A stretch of DNA of 64,000 nucleotides. Source: Alphaproteobacteria bacterium UBA7314. GTDB lineage: Bacteria > Pseudomonadota > Alphaproteobacteria > MPNO01 > UBA830. Position numbers and translations under genes: made by a program. Under the pieces are notes generated by a model. The model worked only from the letters and a program-made list of their open reading frames with translations. It was not told where the DNA came from and made no database searches. Shown one piece after another: positions 1-8,473 of the stretch. How positions within the stretch are numbered: position 1 is the stretch's first letter; each line of letters starts with the position of its first letter. The stretch is taken from NCBI GenBank assembly GCA_002471575.1, contig DKQG01000029.1, forward strand, positions 69,244 to 133,243, in the 5' to 3' direction.

Positions 1-421
1 CGACTACCGCCGCAATCGGCCGGATATTTTTTTCCGCGCCAGTTCGCTGGCGGAGCTGGCCTCGAAAACCGGCATGGACCCGGCCAAGCTCGAGGAAGCA
101 GTCATGAACTACAATGCAAAGGATGCCGGCGGGGAGCGGCGCCCATTCGTTACACCCCCATTCGTGGCGCTCGGTCCGGTTCAGTCCTACATCATGAGCA
201 GCGACGGCGGGCTCGCCGTGAACGAAAACCTTCAGGTGCTCGGGATGGGAAACCTACCGATTCCCGGACTATACGCTGCCGGGTCGACCGGTCAGGGCGG
301 ATTGCTGCTGGAAGGACACGGACATCACCTAGGCTGGGGTTGCACCTCTGGCAGGATCGCCGGCCGCCACGCGGCGCTAGCGGGACAGAACAACGCCAAT
401 CGGGTCTTTGGCCAGACCTAG
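1..421 (+). CDS. FAD-dependent dehydrogenase (FAD_binding_2 / fumarate reductase flavoprotein-like), C-terminal part
   Basis: The reading frame is open from base 2, so the gene starts outside the window; only the last ~139 residues are present. The end carries the FAD-contacting block of the fumarate reductase/3-ketosteroid dehydrogenase superfamily: a substrate-capping stretch, then GGLAVNEN (start of the mature flavin fold), IPGLYAAGSTGQGG and a final helix beginning GCTSGRIAGRHAA. In the family GLYAAGE/S lies by the ribityl-phosphate of FAD and the last Gly/Ser-rich helix closes the site. The substrate cannot be told from this piece. It converges on, and overlaps by four bases, the minus-strand Fe-S protein. 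A 3-oxosteroid or fumarate/urocanate-type reductase are all possible. Confidence 0.75.
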   Translation, partial: DYRRNRPDIFFRASSLAELASKTGMDPAKLEEAVMNYNAKDAGGERRPFVTPPFVALGPVQSYIMSSDGGLAVNENLQVLGMGNLPIPGLYAAGSTGQGGLLLEGHGHHLGWGCTSGRIAGRHAALAGQNNANRVFGQT

Positions 422-1400
422 CCTGCGCGCCTGTTGCGTCGGTCTGTCATTTTTTGAGCCAGCTTAGGCGCGGTGCCGGGCCGCGACCACGGACAGCGGG
501 CGATACAGATGCCGCAGCCCAACGCTTCCCCGAAATAGGGAATGCACTTATCGAAATCGACATACCATTTTTCGACGCCGCGGACGGTCTGCTTAGTCTC
601 CAAAATCGCGCCCGGCGGACAGGCTTTGGTACACACCTGGCAGCTCGAACAGAAATCGTCGGCGCCGAAGATGTCGGGCGCATCGCCCAGCAGGGGCATA
701 TCCGTGGTGACAGCGGACAGGCGAAAGGAAGAACCGTAGGTCCGGCTAATCATGGACCCGTGCTTACCCAACTCCCCAAACCCTGCGGCGATGGCCGGCG
801 GAATCATCAGCAGCGCCGAGGCATAGGGCCCTGCGTAGGCCTTGGCGTAGTGTCCCTGTTCGAGAATGTGATTCGACAGATTGCGGCTGACCCGGGCGGC
901 GCGGTTGTACTGTTCGCCGACTTCGATGCTGGAGTGCGCCGTCTCGATGGTATCCGGCGCGGTATTAAGGCGTTCCTGATCCATCACCACGCCGATCATG
1001 ATGACCCAGGCCTCGTTGATCTCGTACCCTTCGTAGACGTATTCTGGGTCCATGGGCACGATGCCCACCATGTCGGCCTCGTTGTGGAGAGCGAAATTCT
1101 TGATCTCCGCCGTCCAGTCGGCGGGATCTTTGTCTATGCGCTGAGTTGCAAGCTCCACCGGGCGGGGACCGCGCGGGGCCTTGGGCGAATAGGTCTTGCG
1201 GACGAGCGGCGACAGGCGATGATGATCGAGGACCACCTCCTGCAGCTCCCCGAAAGGCTGTTTCGTCGGCGGATGCCAAAAAATGGCGATGCCCGCCGTG
1301 GGTAGGTCTCGCCTAGCCCGTTTATGTCATTGCCCGACACTTTTGGAAAAGCGTCGAGAAACTTGGGTTTGGGTGCGTAGTCGTCATGCGGTTCGGCCAT
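418..1400 (-). pseudogene. Reductive-dehalogenase-like 2[4Fe-4S] protein, frameshifted in a homopolymer
   Basis: Two frames together encode one protein of about 327 residues. The N-terminal part starts at ATG 1400-1398, overlapping the TGA of the upstream FAD monooxygenase as TGATG, and reads MAEPHDDYAPKPKFLDAF to ...RRASPFF. The rest reads on from WHPPTKQPFGELQ in another frame to a stop at 418. The switch falls in a run of six A (1278-1283, T in the coding sense); one more T would join the frames exactly. The C-terminal half has two ferredoxin-type clusters, CSSCQVCTKACP and CGICIARCP, as in reductive dehalogenases and QueG-type proteins. No corrinoid-binding site is evident. It may be a real mutation or a sequencing error; function as a dehalogenase is only by resemblance. 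Confidence 0.7.
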
Positions 1401-2542
1401 CAGGCAGGCATCTCCGGAAGCTCTACGGTCCAAGCATCGTAGCCGTAAACCCAGTCGGGATCAGTTTTTTCGCGCATGAATTCGTTGCGGTGTGACGTCG
1501 CCTGCACCTCAGTGGTACGCGGCTTTCGCGCCGCCTCGAAACGCCGGAACGCGGCGGGGACATCGTCCAGACCGCCGTCGACAAGACACCGCGACAGAAC
1601 CACGGAATCCTCCAGCGCGTTGGCCGCACCCTGCGCCATGTAGGGAGTCATGGGGTGGCAGGCATCTCCCATCAGGACAATATTGCCCTGCGTCCAGTTG
1701 GGTAGCGGATCGCGTTCGAAGATCGCCCACTTATGCACCGCCGGGCAGGCATCCAGCACGGCGCGCACGTCTGCATGAAAATCCGCAAAAGCGGCACGCA
1801 AATCATTCACGTCGCCGGTCTCGGACCAGGACTCGACCCGAAATTCCGGTGCTGGCTGGCTGGTGGTGAAGTAGATTTCGTCCCGCGCGGCTGTCACGTA
1901 ATAGATAACGATATGACGGTCCGGGCCCCACCACTTGGCACTTTCATCCATCAGCTCGTAACCGTTCATCAGCTTCGACGGAAACGCTGTGCGATAGGCA
2001 AGTCGGCCTGTGAAACGGGCTTCTTCCGCGCCCAGCATCCAGTCCCGCACCGGCGAATGTACCCCGTCGGATGCGATCACAGCATCGTATATCACGGTTT
2101 CGCCGTTCTCGAATTCCAGCGTCACACCGTCTTCAGACTGATCGACCCCGCAGAGCTTGTGCCCATAGCGAATAGTTTCGTTCGCCACCGCGCCGTGCAG
2201 CGCCGCATGCAGATCGCCCCGATGCATCAGCAGATAGGGAACTCCATAACGTTCGAGCGCATCCGGCCCCAGCGGGTGGTCATTGGTCAGACGGCCTGTG
2301 TCGTGGTCCCGGTTACGCCAGTGCGGGGGTTCGAACGCCGATGCACGAATCTGTTCACCGACGCCTATCCCGTACAGCACGCGCATAGCGTTCGGGCTCA
2401 TCTGGATGCCGGCGCCCATGCGGGCAAAAGCGGGCGCTTGCTCGTAAATGGTCGTCTCGACCCCCGCCCTGCGTAGACAGGCCGACACGGCGAGCCCGCC
2501 GATACCGGCGCCGATTATGGCGATGGAGGGTTGAGACATCAT
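1400..2542 (-). CDS. FAD-dependent aromatic hydroxylase, 6-hydroxynicotinate 3-monooxygenase (NicC)-like
   Basis: A 380-residue single-component flavoprotein hydroxylase of the PHBH fold. Visible motifs: the N-terminal dinucleotide fold GAGIGG (residues ~11-16), the DG motif (IASDGVHSPVR, ~165) and the second FAD motif GDACHPMTPYMAQGAANALED (given in part; ~295). The C-terminal WVYGYD, the HRGDLHAAL stretch and the overall length match Pseudomonas NicC as I remember it, closer than salicylate hydroxylase. NicC decarboxylatively hydroxylates 6-hydroxynicotinate to 2,5-dihydroxypyridine using NADH and O2. ATG-ATG at 2542/2539 gives two possible starts. It is translationally coupled to the downstream Fe-S gene. 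The exact substrate is inference; other hydroxylated aromatic acids are possible. Confidence 0.75.
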   Translation of the reverse strand: MMSQPSIAIIGAGIGGLAVSACLRRAGVETTIYEQAPAFARMGAGIQMSPNAMRVLYGIGVGEQIRASAFEPPHWRNRDHDTGRLTNDHPLGPDALERYGVPYLLMHRGDLHAALHGAVANETIRYGHKLCGVDQSEDGVTLEFENGETVIYDAVIASDGVHSPVRDWMLGAEEARFTGRLAYRTAFPSKLMNGYELMDESAKWWGPDRHIVIYYVTAARDEIYFTTSQPAPEFRVESWSETGDVNDLRAAFADFHADVRAVLDACPAVHKWAIFERDPLPNWTQGNIVLMGDACHPMTPYMAQGAANALEDSVVLSRCLVDGGLDDVPAAFRRFEAARKPRTTEVQATSHRNEFMREKTDPDWVYGYDAWTVELPEMPA

Positions 2543-2583
2543 ACCGTTAGTTTAGCTCGAAACATCACGCAGAGTAGCCAGCG

Positions 2584-3573
2584 TCACGCCATCAGCAAAA
2601 CCGACTTGCCGACGATCTTTCGTTCTTCCAGCATTGTAATGCCGTCCATGTAATCGTCAAATTTCAGGCGGTTCATGATGTTGGGATCGATCTTGCCGGC
2701 CAGCAGCAGTTCGTAGAGCGCGGCCTGCGCCTCACCGACGAGGGGAGAGCCGTCTTTGATATAGTAATTGACGGTCGACCCGACGACCGAGATGTTTTTC
2801 AGCAGCAGATAATTTGTGCGCACCGCCGGGATGGTACCAGATGTAAAGCCGGAAACGACCACCCGCCCTTCGTTGGCAATAGCACGCAGCGTGGCGTCGA
2901 ATACCTCCCCGCCCACCAGATCAAAAGCAAGGTCGATGCCGTGCTTATCGGTCGCGGCCATCACCTGGGCGCGAAGGTTGTCCTTTAGATCGTCGGCAGT
3001 CAGATCGATAACAGTGTCAGCGCCTGCCGCCATGACCGCATCCCCTTTCGACGGCGTTGTCAGACCGGCGAGCACGGTTTTCGCGCCGAGCGCCTTCGCC
3101 AGGCTGACAGACGCCAGTCCGACCCCGCCGGACGCGCCGTTGATCTGCACCACTTCGCCGGGCTGCAGGCCGCCGCGCCGGGTCAGTGCGAGATAGGCAG
3201 TCAGATAGGCGAGGCCCATGGCGGCCGCCGCGTCATAGTCCACGCCATCGGGCAGCGGAAACGCCAGCGCTGCGGGGCAAACTGCCTTTTCGGCCATACC
3301 GCCGTGGATCACGTGGGCAATCACCCGGTCGCCGACCTTGTGGCCGGTGACGTTCGCACCAACGGCTTCGACGATCCCAGCCGAATCCTTGCCCGGCGTA
3401 AATGGCGGCGGCGGATTGTTCTGGTACTTCCCGTCCAGCGACAGCAGATCGGTGAAGTTAATGCCGCAGGCTTTCACATCGACGAGAATCTCGTCATCGC
3501 CCGGCACGGGATCCGGCACATCGGCGATGGCAACACTGCGGTTGGAGGTATCGGTGATGACAACGGCGCGCAT
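2584..3573 (-). CDS. Zinc-independent MDR oxidoreductase (NADPH:quinone oxidoreductase type)
   Basis: A 329-residue medium-chain dehydrogenase/reductase. The GroES-like N-terminal domain is followed by the NAD(P)-binding motif NGASGGVGLASV (~residue 145) and the usual C-terminal part of quinone oxidoreductases and enoyl reductases. The structural-zinc cysteines of classical alcohol dehydrogenases are absent. The frame stays open upstream to 3813, but ATG 3573 starts the conserved MRAVVITD sequence and has a GGGAGAA ribosome site six bases before it, so the shorter start is chosen. It lies between the NicC-like and HpaB-family genes on the same strand, 37 bases after the latter, so it probably belongs to the same catabolic unit. 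Likely reaction: NAD(P)H-dependent reduction of a quinone or conjugated double bond. Confidence 0.8.
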   Translation of the reverse strand: MRAVVITDTSNRSVAIADVPDPVPGDDEILVDVKACGINFTDLLSLDGKYQNNPPPPFTPGKDSAGIVEAVGANVTGHKVGDRVIAHVIHGGMAEKAVCPAALAFPLPDGVDYDAAAAMGLAYLTAYLALTRRGGLQPGEVVQINGASGGVGLASVSLAKALGAKTVLAGLTTPSKGDAVMAAGADTVIDLTADDLKDNLRAQVMAATDKHGIDLAFDLVGGEVFDATLRAIANEGRVVVSGFTSGTIPAVRTNYLLLKNISVVGSTVNYYIKDGSPLVGEAQAALYELLLAGKIDPNIMNRLKFDDYMDGITMLEERKIVGKSVLLMA

Positions 3574-3610
3574 GGCGGTTCTCCCTATCGGTTTTTCTTG
3601 ATTTGTCGGT

Positions 3611-5167
3611 TCAGTCGTTCTCGCCTTCAGGAAACATCGTTCCCTGGTGTGGCGATATCGGAATATCCTTCGCCGCCCCGTCTTCCATGATCCCGGCGAG
3701 GTTCTTGGCAAGCTTCTTCTTGTACTCCAGGTCCGACTGGCGCGCGATCTGTACCCGCTGCGCCTGGGGCGAACCCGCGCCGTGCATGGATTCGGTAAGG
3801 TACCCGACCGCATTTCGGCCCAGCGTCATGTTCTCGATCAGGCGCATAATACGAAGCCGGTCTTCCGCCGACACATCGGACCGGCCCTTGAGGAACTTCT
3901 TAAGCAGCGGGCCCGTGACCTCGCCGTTCAGATCCTGTTCCGACGGGGCCGTCACCATCAGTCCGCCGGCGAGATCCTGCGCGATGCGCGATAGCTCATA
4001 TGGAAACCGCGTAACGTTGTGCTTGCACACATTGGCCAGCATGTCATTGCACTGGAAATTACCCGATTTGGTCTCGAAGCTCTCATGCGAGGCCGCGATA
4101 CCGGACGAATAGATGGTTTCGTTCAGATGCGTCATCTCCACCAGCTTGTCGCGGATGTGCGATGCGTTCGGCACACCGTTGTAATCCGCCACCGTCGCCG
4201 CCGCACCAATCATCACGTCGCCGAGGCCGGTTTTGCAGACATAGGATCGGCGGTGATAGGACGTGAACCTCTCCACTAAGTCGGACGCGAATTCAAATTC
4301 GCCGTTCATGAAAATAAGCTCGTTTGGCACGAATACATCTTCGATGATGATCATCGCTTCCTGGCCACCGTACTGGGCGTTGCCAACATCGATATCGCCG
4401 TCTTCCATCGACCGCGTATCGCAGGACTGTCGACCGTAGATGAACGTGAGCCCCGGATCATCGATCGGGATCGCGCAGACCACCGCATAGTCCTGATCTT
4501 CCTCGGTCAGCCGCATCGTTGGCATGACCAGCGCCCAGTGAGAATTGATGCAGCCGGTCTGGTGCGCCTTGGCGCCGCGGATGACCACGCCGTCGTCGCG
4601 GCGTTCGACGATATGAACGAACATGTCGGGATCGTCCTGTGCCGCCGGACCCTTGCTGCGGTCTCCTTTCACGTCGGTCATCGCGCCGCCGATGACGTAA
4701 TTCGCTTCCTGCATTTTACCAATGAAGTTTTTGAAGCGGTCATGATAGCGCGTGCCGTGTTTCTGATCGATCTCGTAGGTCACGGAATGCAGAGCGTTGG
4801 TCGCATCCATGCCGACACAGCGCTGGAAACACGTGCCGGTCAGCTGGCCCAGCTTACGCTGTAGGCGGTTCTGCATCACCACGTCTTCGACGTTTTCGGT
4901 AACATGCAGGAACCGGTTCACGGTCTTGCCGCAGATCGAGGATTTCGCGCTTGCGAGGTCGGGGTTCTCGTTAGCTAGGTCATAGGTCCTGGCCACCGCG
5001 TTGATCGACGGACGGATAATAGGGTGGTCGACCGGCTCGTCCAACAGTTCGCCGAACAAATAGACCTTCAACCCCCTGCCCCGCAGGCTCTCGATGTATT
5101 CCTCGCCGGATGAGATCGGTTTGACCGCCGTCTCCGCCAAAAGTGAGCTGTCACCGTCCATGGGCAT
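3611..5167 (-). CDS. 4-hydroxyphenylacetate 3-hydroxylase / 4-hydroxybutyryl-CoA dehydratase family protein
   Basis: A 518-residue acyl-CoA-dehydrogenase-fold protein of the HpaB/AbfD family. The N-terminal domain has GTCFQRCVGMDATNAL (Cys113 and Cys117), and later AHQTGCINSHW and YHRRSYVCKTGLGD. In AbfD the [4Fe-4S] cluster is held by Cys99, Cys103, one His and one Cys; the CxxxC pair and the His...Cys pair are both here, though the His-Cys spacing is one residue shorter than I recall for AbfD. This favours a radical dehydratase/isomerase-like enzyme over a plain FADH2 monooxygenase. Start: ATG 5167 has GGAG seven bases upstream; the frame runs on to a TTG at 5194 without such support. The flavin reductase partner expected for a monooxygenase is not adjacent. 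Confidence 0.8.
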   Translation of the reverse strand: MPMDGDSSLLAETAVKPISSGEEYIESLRGRGLKVYLFGELLDEPVDHPIIRPSINAVARTYDLANENPDLASAKSSICGKTVNRFLHVTENVEDVVMQNRLQRKLGQLTGTCFQRCVGMDATNALHSVTYEIDQKHGTRYHDRFKNFIGKMQEANYVIGGAMTDVKGDRSKGPAAQDDPDMFVHIVERRDDGVVIRGAKAHQTGCINSHWALVMPTMRLTEEDQDYAVVCAIPIDDPGLTFIYGRQSCDTRSMEDGDIDVGNAQYGGQEAMIIIEDVFVPNELIFMNGEFEFASDLVERFTSYHRRSYVCKTGLGDVMIGAAATVADYNGVPNASHIRDKLVEMTHLNETIYSSGIAASHESFETKSGNFQCNDMLANVCKHNVTRFPYELSRIAQDLAGGLMVTAPSEQDLNGEVTGPLLKKFLKGRSDVSAEDRLRIMRLIENMTLGRNAVGYLTESMHGAGSPQAQRVQIARQSDLEYKKKLAKNLAGIMEDGAAKDIPISPHQGTMFPEGEND

Positions 5168-5244
5168 GCCCCATCTCCGCCTGAATAAATTCAACCATCG
5201 AATGATAGACTAGCGGGTTGTGCAGTGCAAAATAAGTTGCTTTC

Positions 5245-5336
5245 CAACCCCGGTTGGAACCCCGGCCTTGTGCCGGGGCCCAGACAGCGTATACGCTTAT
5301 CCGACGAATTGGATTTCGGCACAAGGCCGGGATAAC
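5245..5336. repeat. Intergenic palindromic repeat element
   Basis: Two arms, CCGGCCTTGTGCCG at 5262-5275 and its exact reverse complement at 5317-5330, enclose about 40 bases. Each arm is itself an interrupted palindrome (CCGGC...GCCGG). Such CCGGCCTTG-type palindromes are common intergenic elements in Alphaproteobacteria. It sits between divergent genes; a related element is at 20101. It may act as an mRNA-end hairpin or be a passive mobile repeat. Confidence 0.7.
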
Positions 5337-5364
5337 ATCCTGATACTGGAACTGACAGACCACA

Positions 5365-6246
5365 ATGATGCCCACCGGCACCATCGGCGACATCACTTGG
5401 CACCGCATCATCGAGGCGGAAGGCCCGGAGTTCGAGATCGGGTTTCTGCTGCCCGACGCCACGCCCAAGGCGATAGCCCCCTATCGCGATTGGATGGTAC
5501 CGGATTTCCTCGACCCCGATACGGACAAGCTAATCATGGCTACCCAGTCCTACGTGCTAAAAACTGGGCACCACACGATCTTGATCGATTCCTGCGTGGG
5601 CAACGACAAGGAACGTCGGTTCTATCCGCACTGGTCCGGCTTGTCCGACAATAAATATATCGATGACCTCGCCGCCATCGGACTCTCTGTGAACGACATC
5701 GACTTTGTTATGTGCACCCATCTGCATGCCGATCACGTAGGCTGGAACACACGGCTGATCGACGGACGCTGGGTGCCGACCTTTCCCAATGCACGCTATG
5801 TGTTCGCTGAGACGGAGTACGGCTTTTGGTCGGAACTGAACAAGAAGGGTAAGAAATATTCAGACGGCTGTATTGACGACAGCGTTCTGCCAGTGGTCGA
5901 GGCTGGCCAGGCCGACATCGTCGCCGACGATTACGCGTTCAACGACGACATCTGGTTCGAACAAACTCCCGGCCATACGCCGGGCCATGTCAGCATCCGC
6001 GTGCGGTCGAACGGCGCCAACGCCATCGTCTCAGGTGACGTGGTGCATACGCCCGTCCAGGTCCGTGAGCCGGGGTGGAGCGCGGTAGGATGTTCCAACC
6101 GTGCGCAGTCAGCGGCAACGCGGCATGCCTTCCTTGACCGCTATTGCGAGACGGATACGCTGGTCATGACTGGGCATTTTCCGTCGCCGTCGATCGGCCA
6201 TATATGCCGACACGGGGACGGGTTCGGTTTTGAGTTCACTCGATAG
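5365..6246 (+). CDS. Metallo-beta-lactamase-fold hydrolase
   Basis: A 293-residue MBL-fold protein of the AttM/quorum-lactonase-like group. Metal ligands are all visible: THLHADHVGW (HxHxDH, ~residues 117-126), PGHTPGHVS (~210), SGDVVH (~228, the bridging Asp) and a late TGHFPSPSIGH. No signal peptide is present, so it is cytoplasmic. The family hydrolyses lactones, thioesters or other esters with two zinc ions; the substrate is not predictable here. Two ATG codons in a row (5365, 5368) are possible starts and no strong ribosome site is seen. It is divergent from the HpaB-family gene and separated from it by the palindromic repeat. Confidence 0.85.
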   Translation: MMPTGTIGDITWHRIIEAEGPEFEIGFLLPDATPKAIAPYRDWMVPDFLDPDTDKLIMATQSYVLKTGHHTILIDSCVGNDKERRFYPHWSGLSDNKYIDDLAAIGLSVNDIDFVMCTHLHADHVGWNTRLIDGRWVPTFPNARYVFAETEYGFWSELNKKGKKYSDGCIDDSVLPVVEAGQADIVADDYAFNDDIWFEQTPGHTPGHVSIRVRSNGANAIVSGDVVHTPVQVREPGWSAVGCSNRAQSAATRHAFLDRYCETDTLVMTGHFPSPSIGHICRHGDGFGFEFTR

Positions 6247-6249
6247 CGC

Positions 6250-6640
6250 TCAGCCTTTCGCTGCCTCCTCCCGCAGTTTCACTCGGTGAATCTTGCCAGG
6301 AATCGTCTTTGGTACGGCGTCTCGGAATTCGATGGCACGGGAGTACTTATGGGGCGCGGTCTGGTGTTTGACGAAAACCTGGATATCTCTCGCCACATCG
6401 TCGGATGGCCCGAACCCCGGCGCGAGTGTAATATACATTATCACGCCGTGGATCTCGTCCGGTAGCTGGCGGACGAGATGATGTCATCGGAACGGCCGAC
6501 GAACCAGATATAGCCTCCGACATCCCGTATTGCGGTGTCGCCGGTTTAGTAACACCCGTTGCGGAACGCCTCCGCCGTCTCCGCATCGTCGCGGAAATAG
6601 CCGCGGAACAGGCCCGGTGTTCGACAATCCATAAGTCCAT
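6250..6640 (-). pseudogene. Relic of an acyl-CoA synthetase (AMP-forming), 3' end only
   Basis: The last 64 codons read as the C-terminal domain of a medium-chain acyl-CoA synthetase: APGFGPSDDVARDIQ, HQTAPHKYSRAIEF and PKTIPGKIHRVKLRE, including the catalytic lysine context (PGK). Upstream, in a second frame, lie GYFRDDAETAEAF and the hinge motif as [14 protein letters not shown], with TAA at 6548-6546 where YRTGD is expected, then [15 protein letters not shown]. Between SYR and DEIHGV about 25-30 codons are missing and the frame changes, near 6465. The rest of the gene is gone; the amidase gene begins at 6682. At least three lesions, so this is a true relic. Confidence 0.85.
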
Positions 6641-6681
6641 GACTAACGTTATCATCAGGTACAATATCAACAGACCAGCTC

Positions 6682-8133
6682 ATGACCGACATCGCCTTTC
6701 TGCCAGCAAAGCACTTGGCCAACCTGATACGGCGCCGCAGGATCGGGAGCCTGGAGCTTCTAGACCACTACATCGCGCGCGTCGAAAAATACAATCCGGT
6801 GCTGAACGCTATCATCGCCACTGATATCCCGGCTGCCAGACGCCGGGCGAGAGCGGCGGACAAGGACGTGGCTTCGGGCGAAAAGCTGGGCCCGCTTCAT
6901 GGCGTGCCGATGACGGTGAAGGAATCCTTCGACGTCAAAGGCCTGCCCACAACCTGGGGCGTGCCGGAGCGCAAAGACAGCATTGCCGCACAGGATGCCT
7001 TGTCGGTACAGCGCCTGCGCGACGCTGGTGCAATCGTATTCGGCAAAACCAACATTCCCATCTGGCTGGCCGACTGTCAGAGCTTCAATGCCAATTACGG
7101 AAAAACCTCCAACCCGTGGAACCTTGACCGCACGCCAGGCGGTTCGTCCGGTGGATCGGCAGCGGCGCTTGCCGCAGGCCTCACGGGACTAGAGATGGGC
7201 AGCGATATCGCCGGCTCGATCCGCAATCCCGCTGCCCATTGCGGATTGTTCGGCCACAAGCCGACCATGGGCATCTGCTCTACACTGGGTCACACGCTGC
7301 ACGAAAACGTCGCCCCGATCGACATGCTCGTGATTGGCCCGCTGGCACGCAGTGCAGCCGATCTAGCCGTCGGCCTGTCCGCCATTGTGGGTCTCGACGA
7401 AATCGATAGTGCGGGGCTACGGATATCCTTACCGCCCCCGCAAAGAAAACGGCTGGACGAATATCGCGTATCGATCCTGGTAGACGATGAAACTATCCCG
7501 CTGACCCGCGATATCGTGGCTTTACAGCAGGAACTTGCGGATTTCCTAAAAAGCAGCAAGGTCAGCGTCGAGATCGGCGCTCGGCCGGATTTCGATGCCG
7601 ACGAAGCTCACAGGCTTTACGACATCATGCTGCGCGCCACCACTTCCGCCCGCCAGACGGATGCGGAGTTCGACGCCAATACCGCCGCGCGGGACGCGCT
7701 TTCCCCGCGGGACGACAGCAAGTGGGCGCGGATGCTGCGCGGCATGACGCTGTCGCACCGTGACTGGACGGCGCTGAACGAATCACGTCACCGGATACGC
7801 TGGAAATGGCACGAATTCTTTCAGGATTTCGACCTGATGCTGACCCCCGCGACCGTCATGACCGCGATACCGCATACCGAAACCTTGCCTTACGAGCGCA
7901 CGATCCAGGTAGACGGAACCCGGCGACCGTTCATGAACCAGATCTGGCTGCCCGGCTATTCGAACTTTACCTATCTGCCCACGACCGTCGCCCCCATCGG
8001 TTTTGCGGGCGACGGCATGCCTGTCGGCGTCCAGATCATCGGACCGCAATACGGCGACCGCACGTGCATACAATTCGCGGGCCTGCTTGAAAAATACTAC
8101 CGGCGGTTCGAACCGCCACCGGGATACGTTTAA
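6682..8133 (+). CDS. Amidase-signature hydrolase
   Basis: A 483-residue amidase-signature enzyme of normal family length. The Ser-cis-Ser-Lys triad is visible: Lys in GVPMTVKESFDV (~residue 81), the cis-Ser in GSDIAGSIRNPAAHCG (~176) and the nucleophile region in [16 protein letters not shown] (~154). It hydrolyses an amide to a carboxylate and ammonia; the substrate is unknown. It is distinct from gatA of this window (which has a GTDTGGSIR version). The start ATG 6682 follows a gene relic and has no clear Shine-Dalgarno sequence. With the NicC-like enzyme and the molybdenum hydroxylase nearby, a role in breakdown of an amide- or N-containing compound is plausible but not shown. Confidence 0.85.
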   Translation: MTDIAFLPAKHLANLIRRRRIGSLELLDHYIARVEKYNPVLNAIIATDIPAARRRARAADKDVASGEKLGPLHGVPMTVKESFDVKGLPTTWGVPERKDSIAAQDALSVQRLRDAGAIVFGKTNIPIWLADCQSFNANYGKTSNPWNLDRTPGGSSGGSAAALAAGLTGLEMGSDIAGSIRNPAAHCGLFGHKPTMGICSTLGHTLHENVAPIDMLVIGPLARSAADLAVGLSAIVGLDEIDSAGLRISLPPPQRKRLDEYRVSILVDDETIPLTRDIVALQQELADFLKSSKVSVEIGARPDFDADEAHRLYDIMLRATTSARQTDAEFDANTAARDALSPRDDSKWARMLRGMTLSHRDWTALNESRHRIRWKWHEFFQDFDLMLTPATVMTAIPHTETLPYERTIQVDGTRRPFMNQIWLPGYSNFTYLPTTVAPIGFAGDGMPVGVQIIGPQYGDRTCIQFAGLLEKYYRRFEPPPGYV

Positions 8134-8267
8134 ACAGTTCAGTCCAGCGCAGCGCCGTCCCGGTTCAGCAGAAGGCGGAGATCCTGTCCCCAGATATTGC
8201 GTGGCGCGATCCTGTCCCGTCGGGACATAACAACGGCGTGGCCGATGGCATGCCGGGACCCGAAGCA

Positions 8268-8473
8268 CTAAGCCTTCACCCGGCCGACGCCGTGGCTTCG
8301 CGCTCGGCAGACAGACACCGGCCCATCGCCGCAAAAGCCGGAACTTTCGACCAGCGAGACATCGAGGCCCTCGCGCGCCGCCGTGGTCGCCGCGGCCACT
8401 CCGGCAGCCCCACCCCGACCACTAAAACGTCGGTGCGAATGATGTCTGTAACGCGCCGGTCGACGGCCGTCAC
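8268..8473 (-). pseudogene. Relic of an FAD-dependent oxidoreductase N-terminus
   Basis: A GTG codon at 8473-8471 overlaps the coxL stop as GTGA, an ordinary coupled start. The first frame reads TDVLVVGVG, then slips near 8408-8413; the corrected frame continues GAAGVAAATTAAREGLDVSLVESSGFCGDG, shown here in part as AAGVAAATTAAREG and LDVSLVESSGFCG. This is the GxGxxG Rossmann start and first strand-turn of the FAD_oxidored family. It ends at a TAG (8268-8270) after ~68 codons. The rest of the gene is missing, so the last gene of the molybdenum-hydroxylase operon has been lost. Confidence 0.8.

Noticed and set aside
2816..3196. 126-codon plus-strand frame within the MDR gene
   Set aside because: Shadow of the MDR coding frame.
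6546..6548. Recoded stop in the acyl-CoA synthetase remnant
   Set aside because: It is TAA, the gene also has a deletion and lacks most of its length, so it is decay.
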